A stretch of 29,797 nt of DNA, from the NCBI GenBank assembly GCA_964565765.1, contig CAZMGF010000030.1, forward strand, positions 1-29,797, written 5' to 3'. Position 1 is the stretch's first letter. The number at the start of each line of letters is the position of its first letter. Under the pieces are notes generated by a model that did no database searches, was not told where the DNA came from, and saw only the letters and a list, made by a program, of their open reading frames with translations. This document shows, piece by piece, positions 16,996-24,900 of this stretch. Source of the DNA: Bog-1181 sp964565765. Its GTDB lineage: Bacteria > Oederibacteriota > PGYV01 > Palsa-1178. Made by a program: the position numbers and the translations under genes.

Positions 16996-19089
16996 GTGAA
17001 AAAAATTGGGAAATTTTTAACGGGGCTTTTGATAATATTGATATCGGCCGTATTTTCTTACGCGACCCCTGTATCAGTTAACGGGAGGCTTCATGTAAAC
17101 GGGCTGCAGCTCACAAACTCATGCGGCAATCCGGTGCAGCTCCGGGGTGTGGATACGCACGGGCTGCAGTGGCACTACGACTGCTATACAAGCGCGGCAA
17201 TGGATTTTATAGCTTACACTATGAATGCCGATTTTATAAGGATTGCTGTTTATGTTTATCAGGGCGGATACCTCACGAATGAGTCAAATACGATAACAGA
17301 AATTAACACCATAGCTGACATGGCCACGGCGCGCGGAATGTACGTTATTATAGACTGGCATATTTTAACCATAAGCACCGGTCCTACATGCAATGCTACT
17401 GCCGTGCCTACAGTATGCACCTGTGACGGACAGGGAGATCCTAATACTAACATAACGGACGCGGAATCATTCTGGACACAGATGGCGACAAGGTACGCAA
17501 GCTATACCAATGTAATGTACGAAATATGCAACGAACCAAGCGGCAATTCCACGGATTGCACGCCCGTTACATGGGCTAAAATCTCAACTTACGCGAATAC
17601 CATAATACCGCTTATCAGGGGGATAGATCCAAACGCTGTTATAATAGTAGGGACGCCGAACTGGTCGCAGCTAGGAACCGTTGTTTACCAGAATCAGCTG
17701 AATTATCCGAATTTATTATATACCTTTCATTTCTATGCCGGCACTCATACACTTTCAATGCTTTCGCCTTATACGACCTCACAGTCCCCGCTGCCTATTA
17801 TTGTCACTGAATGGGCGGCCTCAAATTCATCCGGAAACGGCGGGGATAATTACCCAAACGCCACGGCTTTCCTGGGCATACTTAACGGTTCAAATACTTC
17901 TTATAACACAACAGGAGAAAAGATAAGCTGGTCGTCGTGGTCATTCGCCGACGACGGAGCAACTTCGTCAATGCTTAATTCCGGGACATGCGGGACGGGG
18001 ACATACAGCACTTCCGTGCTTTCAACGGCGGGGAATTATGTAATGGCGAATATTAACAGCCCTGCTAGCATAAATTTTTGCGGTACGGAAACTTTCACCG
18101 CCACACCCACTCCTTTTGCAGGCTCGCCAACCCAGACCCCGACGGTTACCATAACGCCGACGCAGATACCGTGGGACCTGATTTATGACGGCGACACTGC
18201 AGGGGCCAAACTGGCGGATGGTGTAGCGGTTTCAAATGCATGGGTCAATCCTCAGTGCACACCGATAGGGACCATAACAGAGACAACCGGTGGAAATCCG
18301 GGGAACGGAATGCAACTGTCATACGCCTCGCCCGCTTACTGGGAGGGACATTCCTGGTCAAAAACGGTTCCAATCGGACAGAACAACTACATAGCCTTTG
18401 ATTTTAAAACTGTTTCAGGAAGCGTATCGGCATTTTTGTTCACTCTTGACAGGGGAGCGGCGGCTTACCGTATAACATTGAATTCAACAAATACATGGCA
18501 GACAATTACAATACCGTTGTCTTCATTATATGCTTCAGTGCCGGCCAATATCGGTGAATTTGATTTTGTTGACAACTCTAATTCCAATTATACAGTGATG
18601 GTTGATAATATAAGGCTTATTTGTGTTCCCAGCGCCACGGTTACATATACCTATACGGTTTCGCCGACTATTACGCAGACCCCGACCATAACCCAGACAT
18701 CTACCATTACCCAGACATTTACCATAAGCCCTACATATACGATAACGCCGACAATAACGCTTACACCTACCGCTGTTGCCCGGTATGTTGCCATAACCGA
18801 TTACAATACTTATCCCAACCCGACAATGGGGGATAAGGTGACTTTCAGGTGCACTATTGCGGGGTTTGCCGAAAAACTTTATATAAGGGTTTATACCTAC
18901 GGTGACAGAAAAATTGCGGAAATGGAAGAGGACTCGGTCGCGGCCGGAACAAATGTTTATCTCTGGCTGCCCAGGCAAAGACTGGCCAACGGGCTCTATT
19001 ATTATTCACTTACTGCTTCAAACAACAACGCTCTTCAGGCCGTGCGTGTAGGGGCGTTTTTTGTAAATAAGAACATAAACATACCATAG
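16996..19089 (+). CDS. Modular GH5 cellulase with carbohydrate-binding-like module and C-terminal domain
   Basis: This 697-residue secreted enzyme starts at GTG 16996 after AAGGAG, with signal peptide MKKIGKFLTGLLIILISAVFSYA. The GH5 domain (about residues 25-360) begins with the typical VNGLQLTNSCGNPVQLRGV; YEICNEPSG holds the acid/base Glu180 and IIVTEWAAS the nucleophile Glu272, so it should be a retaining endo-beta-1,4-glucanase or related enzyme. A short TPT linker leads to a beta-rich module (about 394-545; LIYDGDTAG start, VMVDNIRLIC end) that looks like a galactose-binding-like jelly-roll carbohydrate-binding module; its CBM family is not assigned. A second TPT linker (about 547-595) leads to the shared C-terminal domain (TYPNP, then ANGLYYY). 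Its tail is the most diverged of the four copies. Confidence 0.92.
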   Translation: MKKIGKFLTGLLIILISAVFSYATPVSVNGRLHVNGLQLTNSCGNPVQLRGVDTHGLQWHYDCYTSAAMDFIAYTMNADFIRIAVYVYQGGYLTNESNTITEINTIADMATARGMYVIIDWHILTISTGPTCNATAVPTVCTCDGQGDPNTNITDAESFWTQMATRYASYTNVMYEICNEPSGNSTDCTPVTWAKISTYANTIIPLIRGIDPNAVIIVGTPNWSQLGTVVYQNQLNYPNLLYTFHFYAGTHTLSMLSPYTTSQSPLPIIVTEWAASNSSGNGGDNYPNATAFLGILNGSNTSYNTTGEKISWSSWSFADDGATSSMLNSGTCGTGTYSTSVLSTAGNYVMANINSPASINFCGTETFTATPTPFAGSPTQTPTVTITPTQIPWDLIYDGDTAGAKLADGVAVSNAWVNPQCTPIGTITETTGGNPGNGMQLSYASPAYWEGHSWSKTVPIGQNNYIAFDFKTVSGSVSAFLFTLDRGAAAYRITLNSTNTWQTITIPLSSLYASVPANIGEFDFVDNSNSNYTVMVDNIRLICVPSATVTYTYTVSPTITQTPTITQTSTITQTFTISPTYTITPTITLTPTAVARYVAITDYNTYPNPTMGDKVTFRCTIAGFAEKLYIRVYTYGDRKIAEMEEDSVAAGTNVYLWLPRQRLANGLYYYSLTASNNNALQAVRVGAFFVNKNINIP

Positions 19090-19097
19090 ATTTCTTC

Positions 19098-19126
19098 TTC
19101 ATATTAATAACTTCCTGTGTTATTAT
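19098..19126 (+). promoter_or_regulatory. Possible promoter of the YwqK-repeat gene
   Basis: TTCATA at 19098-19103 and TATTAT at 19121-19126 are 17 nt apart, with a TG one base before the -10 hexamer (extended -10). A small CCCGG/CCGGG hairpin at 19142-19158 lies in the leader. Confidence 0.4.
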
Positions 19127-19186
19127 GTCCCTGAAAATAGCCCCGGTAAAAATCCGGGTATTCTTCGGGAAAATGAGGATTATGCC

Positions 19187-21886
19187 TTGAAAAAATGTAT
19201 TATTATACTTATAGCAATTTTATATTCCGCGGCCGCTTTCGGCGCGGTTACAAGCTTCAGGGACAAAAGGGGCGACGGGAAAAGGTTTTTTTACATAGAC
19301 GGAAAACAGGCCGCTATCTGGAGCTATCCTGACGACGGCGCGACTGTAAAAGAAGGCGCAAAAATTGACGGTACGGTTGCAATGACCGTAATCGACGAAG
19401 AAGGCATTACCACCAATTCAGTCTACTTTTTCTCAAACAATAATATAAAAGACGGCGTTTATACATGGTATTACGCCGGCCTTACCACAAAGGTTGAGGC
19501 CGTAATGGCCTATAAAAACGACGAACTTGACGGCACATCCAGGCGCTATTATCCCTCCGGAAAACTAAAGGAACAATTTTTCTATAAAAACGCAAAGTGC
19601 CAGGGGGACGATACCGCCTATTTTGAGAACGGAAAAGTAAAAAGAATTGTGACTTATAATAAGGGGCTTTCGGAAGGCGAGGGCAGGCTGTATTACGAAT
19701 CCGGGAAATTAAAACAGATATGGCATTTTATCAAGGGCAAGGCGCAGGGGCCTTATATAGTTTATTATGAATCTGGGAAAATAAAAGAAACCGGGACAGA
19801 CAGGGACAATAAACATGAAGGGCCGGTAAAAATATTCTATGAATCGGGTAAATTAAAAGAGGAGATGAACGCCAAAAACGGCCTTTTTGACGGGGCCGAT
19901 AAGGTTTATTATGAATCGGGAAAGATAAAGGAACAGGGGACATATTCGGCTGACAAACTAACCGGGGTTTACAGGAATTTTTATGAAAGCGGAGCGGTAA
20001 AAAGCGACGGATATTATAAGGACGGGAAACTCAGCGGCCCGCTGAAGAGTTATTATGAATCCGGAAAATTGCAGGAATCCGGCACAGCCGTTGGAGGAAA
20101 AGAGAACGGCGAATACAGGACCTATTATGAAAACGGCGGGGTCAGGTTCAGGACAAAAATGAAGGACGGGATCGAGGAGGGCGTTTACTTCAAATATGAT
20201 GAAAATGGAAAACTCACCGAAAAAGGTTCTTCGATAAACGGCAGGGTTGAGGGGATTGTAAATGTCTATTACCCGTCCGGTAAAATAAAGGAAGAATGGA
20301 ATTTTAAGGGAGACAAAGAAAACGGGCCGTATAAAACATTTTATGAATCAGGGGCCGTCAAAGAAAAAGGGTCAATGAGGGACGGCGGCGGCGACGGTGA
20401 ATATACAAAGTTTTACGAATCCGGGAAAATAAAGGAAAAGGGAAAGATGGAGTCCGGAACGCTGTCGGGTGAAGGGCATAGTTATTACCAGAGCGGTAAA
20501 GTTAAAGACAGCTGGAAACTTGATCCCGGGACCCACCGGGGGTCGTACGTGGACTATTATGAAAATGGAACCGTGGCTGAAAAAGGCTCTATGTCCGGCG
20601 CTAAGTCTGACGGAGCGTACACAATGTACTCGAAAAACGGAAAAATAACCGAACAGGGAACCTTTGTAAATGACAGGCTTGAAGGAAAAGTGGTTAAATA
20701 TTACGAATCGGGCAAAGTAAAGGAAGAATGGAACTATGCCGGCAATAAGGAAAACGGCGGGTATAAACTTTATTATGAATCTGGAAAGGTAAAAGAAGAG
20801 GGGCTAATGAAGGACGGCCGCACTGAAGGGCCCTACAGGGATTTTTATGAATCCGGAAAAATAGAAGAAACCGGCGCCTGTACCGCCGGAAAAATAGCGG
20901 GCAGGGTGCTGCAGTATTATGAAAACGGAAAGTTAAAGGACGAAAGAACCGTTAAAGATGAAAAAGAGGAAGGGCCATACGTGAAATATGGAGAGAACGG
21001 GAAGCCGAAAGAGAAAGGGGCTTACAAAAACGGAGCGCTTGAGGGGGATGTTAAGGTATTTTATCCTTCCGGGAAATTGAAGGAAATATGGAAAATGAAA
21101 GATGGAAAGGAAGAGGGGCCATATAAACTTTTTTATGAATCCGGCGCGGTAAAGGAAGACGGCTCTATGAAAGCCGGCGGAGCGGACGGCCCTTACACAG
21201 ACTATTATGAATCAGGGAAAATAAAGGAAAAAGGCAATTATATATCCGGCAGGGCGCAGGGGCCGGTAAAGGGCTATTATGAAACAGGCGAGTTAAAGGA
21301 AGAATGGATAATGACGGACGGGAAAGAAGAAGGGGATTATAAGAAATACTATCCGTCCGGGAAAATAATGGAAGAAGGGGTTTACATACACGGAAAGATA
21401 GAGGGCGAATATTACACTTATTATGAGAACTCCAGGGTGAAAGAAATCGATATGATAAGCGGCGGGCTCTCTGAAGGGCCCTATACAAAATATTATGAAT
21501 CAGGAAAAATACTTGAAAAAGGCTCGTATATAAAGGACAAACTCACAGGGCCTGTGACTACTTATTATGAATCCGGAAAGGTAAAGATGGAAACTCAGGC
21601 TGCCGATGGCAAGGTGAACGGCGGGTACAGGATATATAATGAAAACGGCATAATTGAGGAAGAGGGCACTTACAAAGCAGGCAATCTTGACGGCGTGGTT
21701 TCAATCTATTTAAGGGATGGAAGACTCCTTTACAGGGAGACTTATAAAGACAACAAAAAGATAAGCATGGTTTATGTAATGGGGTTCAGGGATATTATTA
21801 AAGACATAATTAAAGACTCGGATTCGTGGAAAGAGGTTTTTTCCCAGACGTGGGAAGTTTTATGGCATTATATATTAAAAAAATAG
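19187..21886 (+). CDS. Secreted protein with ~31 YwqK/MORN-variant repeats
   Basis: This 899-residue protein starts at TTG 19187 (GAGG at 19175-19178) with signal peptide MKKCIIILIAILYSAAAFGA. After about 100 unique residues, I count about 31 tandem repeats of 22-24 residues, each of the form YYESGKIKEEGxxKDGKxEGPY, to about residue 850. This is the MORN-variant repeat seen in YwqK-type 'antitoxin' proteins, but those are much shorter and cytoplasmic, and no toxin partner is visible here. The array should fold as one long beta-hairpin solenoid. A higher-order period of three repeats is visible: a Trp after KEE or KEI recurs in repeats 11, 14, 17, 22 and 25. It lies between GH5 and GH116 genes but has no TPT linker or YPNP-type domain. 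A scaffold or polymer-binding role is a guess. Confidence 0.85.
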   Translation: MKKCIIILIAILYSAAAFGAVTSFRDKRGDGKRFFYIDGKQAAIWSYPDDGATVKEGAKIDGTVAMTVIDEEGITTNSVYFFSNNNIKDGVYTWYYAGLTTKVEAVMAYKNDELDGTSRRYYPSGKLKEQFFYKNAKCQGDDTAYFENGKVKRIVTYNKGLSEGEGRLYYESGKLKQIWHFIKGKAQGPYIVYYESGKIKETGTDRDNKHEGPVKIFYESGKLKEEMNAKNGLFDGADKVYYESGKIKEQGTYSADKLTGVYRNFYESGAVKSDGYYKDGKLSGPLKSYYESGKLQESGTAVGGKENGEYRTYYENGGVRFRTKMKDGIEEGVYFKYDENGKLTEKGSSINGRVEGIVNVYYPSGKIKEEWNFKGDKENGPYKTFYESGAVKEKGSMRDGGGDGEYTKFYESGKIKEKGKMESGTLSGEGHSYYQSGKVKDSWKLDPGTHRGSYVDYYENGTVAEKGSMSGAKSDGAYTMYSKNGKITEQGTFVNDRLEGKVVKYYESGKVKEEWNYAGNKENGGYKLYYESGKVKEEGLMKDGRTEGPYRDFYESGKIEETGACTAGKIAGRVLQYYENGKLKDERTVKDEKEEGPYVKYGENGKPKEKGAYKNGALEGDVKVFYPSGKLKEIWKMKDGKEEGPYKLFYESGAVKEDGSMKAGGADGPYTDYYESGKIKEKGNYISGRAQGPVKGYYETGELKEEWIMTDGKEEGDYKKYYPSGKIMEEGVYIHGKIEGEYYTYYENSRVKEIDMISGGLSEGPYTKYYESGKILEKGSYIKDKLTGPVTTYYESGKVKMETQAADGKVNGGYRIYNENGIIEEEGTYKAGNLDGVVSIYLRDGRLLYRETYKDNKKISMVYVMGFRDIIKDIIKDSDSWKEVFSQTWEVLWHYILKK

Positions 21887-21914
21887 TATAAATCTCCTGT
21901 AAAATAAGGTATAT

Positions 21915-21926
21915 TTAAACGATAAA
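21915..21926. promoter_or_regulatory. LacI-type operator candidate upstream of GH116 gene
   Basis: TTAAACGATAAA fits the TTAAnCGnTTAA pattern with one mismatch. It lies 61 nt before the GTG start. The 12 bases GGTATATTTAAA at 21908-21919, overlapping this site, are also found at 11596-11607 just after the 11577 operator. Confidence 0.4.
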
Positions 21927-21987
21927 CGCCGCAACTATTGGCTTTTTTTATTGTCAAAATTTAAAATCCATAAAAGGATGTATTGCT

Positions 21988-24900
21988 GTGAGCGGAATAA
22001 TAAAAAAACTGGTGTTTTACATAATGGCAATGTGTTTTATAGTTGCCCCGCTTTTTGCGGCGACCACCATACCATCACAGGCATGGTCCAGGGATATTAA
22101 CGGCGGAGGGTATCTTGACGGCGCGCCGATAGGCGGGCTTGGAGCCGGCACCGTTACGTGGCGTTTTAACGGGAATTTTTATAAGACAAGGCTTAACATC
22201 GCCGGGATATCATCAGGCGGCAACGGGGTTGATAACGAGGTATTTAATGATGATACAAACTGCAAGTTTTTTTTGTATCAAAAACCATCCGGTGCAAGCG
22301 CGGCAACCCTGCAGCTGGACGCAGCCACTCTGGGGTCGGGGCAGGCAACTTATTACTCGCTATTTCCAAAGGCCTGGGTAAGTTATTACGGCAGTAAGTT
22401 TACTGTAAAAGCGGTTGTCACTCAGTTTACACCGGCCATTCCCAAAGATCTTACCCGGACGAGTTATCCCGTGGGAATATATGAGTGGGACCTGACAAAT
22501 CCAACGTCCTCAAGCGTTGACGCGGCTATATTGTTGACATGGGATAATACGGATTTTTCAGGGGCCACGGTACAACATGTCACCAGCGGGACATATAACG
22601 GAATTGTACTGGCAAGCGGCATTGCAAACCCGGCAAACGCAAACCAGGGAGAATTTTGTGTAGCCGCGGATTCAACGTCAGCAACCGTGTCGTACATGTC
22701 GGCCGCGTCTCTTGCCACAATCCAATCTGATTTTACTACAAACGGAACCCTGCCTGATACTGTTGGAAGCAATACAATAGGCGGTGTCGCTTTTAAAATC
22801 ACCCTGGCCCCGGGCGCCGAGGTAAAGATTCCGATAGTTCTTTCGTGGGACATTCCCATTGCCCAGCCTTCAACCGGGAGCAAGTGGTACAGGGAATACA
22901 CCCGTTACTGGTCAAGGACCGGTGAAAATTCCTGGGCAATCGCGCAGGACGCGTTGGCAAATTACACATCATACGAGTCGCAGATAGACACATGGCAATC
23001 GGGGATACTCTCCGACGCTTTTTATCCTGACTGGTTAAAAACAATGCTGTTCAACGAACTTTATATTTATTTTACGGGCGGTACAATCTGGGAGGCGGGC
23101 GCCGCTTCGGGCCAGGCGGACAACGCGAATGAGGACATGTTTTCCCAGCTTGAATCATATATTTATGAATTTTACGGAACTTCGGACGTAAGGTTTTACG
23201 GCTCGTGGGGGCTGTTTTTAAACTGGCCCGATATTGACAAACAGGTAATAAGGCAGTTTTCTGATTCAATATACACAACCCGTACAGACAGGCCGGCCCC
23301 GCTTGGAACCTGCGCCCATGATTTTGGCGATCCAGCGCATGTTTTTCAGGAATGGAACGCATATACTTACCGGGATTCTACAACATGGAAGGACCTTAAT
23401 TCCAAATTCGTCCTGATGGTTTACCGCGATTTTCTGCTTACCGGAAGCACGGACAAGACATTTCTTGATTATTGCTGGACTTCGGTAAAAACCGCCATGA
23501 ATAAGGTTTACAGCGAATGCGGGACTGACGGCCTGCCGCAGTCAAGCGGTATTGACCAGACTTATGACGATATGGGGCTCACCGGGACTACTGCATACTG
23601 CGGCAGCCTTTTTCTTGCTGCCTGCCAGGCCGCTGTCCAGATAGCCGATGCCGAAGGTGATGCGGCGTCCGCGGCCACATACCAGTCATGGTTTAATACG
23701 GCCCAGCCAAATTTTGAATCCGAGTTGTGGACGGGATCATATTATAAGATTGACACGGGAAGTTCAGCGCCCACAAGAATAATGAGCGACCAGCTCTGCG
23801 GCCAGTGGTATTCTGAGGCGCTGGGGCTTGGCGGAATTGTAAGCAATGCCCATGCACAGTCCGCCTGGCAGACGCTTCACGACAATAATTTCAGCAAATT
23901 TGATTCGGGAACGCACGGCCTGGTGAACGTAATGACGGCTGCCGGCGCCATTGACACCACATCCAGCCAGACAGAGGAGTGCTGGGTGGGAACTTCATGG
24001 GGAGCCGTATCCGGCATGATACAGGACGGCATGAATTCCCAGGCAAATGATATCGGACAAAGCCTTTATAACACCGTATGGAACCTTGGACAGTTCTGGT
24101 TCAGGACCCCTGAAGCTTATCAGACGGGGCTTACAAGCCCCCGCGCTTTTTATTATATGAGGGCATCAACTGTATGGGGTGCAAAGCGCGCGTATGATCT
24201 GGCCTGCGCCGGGGGGAATTGTACACCGTTTCCAACTTCGACAAACACGCCGTCTCCGACGCCCGCCCCCACGGAAAATCCATGCGCTTCGCCCCTTTTC
24301 AGGGTAAATTGCGGCGGGCCCGCGGCTGTTGATTCTCTGGGAAATACCTGGAGCGCCGACAAGGCCTTCGCTGCCGGCAGCTGGGGTTACTTAAACAGCA
24401 GCGGACCTGAAACCATTGTTACCAGCGCCATAGCCAACACAAATGATGACGTGCTTTACCAGAGCGGCAGTTACGGCCCGACGCTGGAATATAAATTTAC
24501 TGTTCCAAAGAACGGGCCATACAGGGTTGTCCTGAAATTTGCGGAGATATATTACGCGACATCGGGTTCAAGGATATTCAACGTATTTTTAAACGGAACA
24601 CAGGTGCTTTCAAATTTTGATATTGTAGGAGTAACAGGGGCGGAATTTACGGCAATTGACTACACTTATGATGTGAACGTAACCAATACGGTAATAGACA
24701 TAACTACTACAGCCGTTAAAGATAATCCTGTATTTTCGGCAATTGAAGTGCTGGACGCGTCAACACTTTGTACGCCCACGGTCACTATTACAGGGACGCC
24801 GCCGTCACCGACCAGCACAATGACAAAAACGCCGACATGCACGAATACGCCTTATTATTCGGTTACTTTTACACAGACAAACACGCCTTTCTACACACCG

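Noticed and set aside
19187..21886. YwqK-repeat protein as antitoxin of a toxin-antitoxin pair
   Set aside because: It has a signal peptide, is several times longer than YwqK antitoxins, and no toxin-like gene is adjacent.
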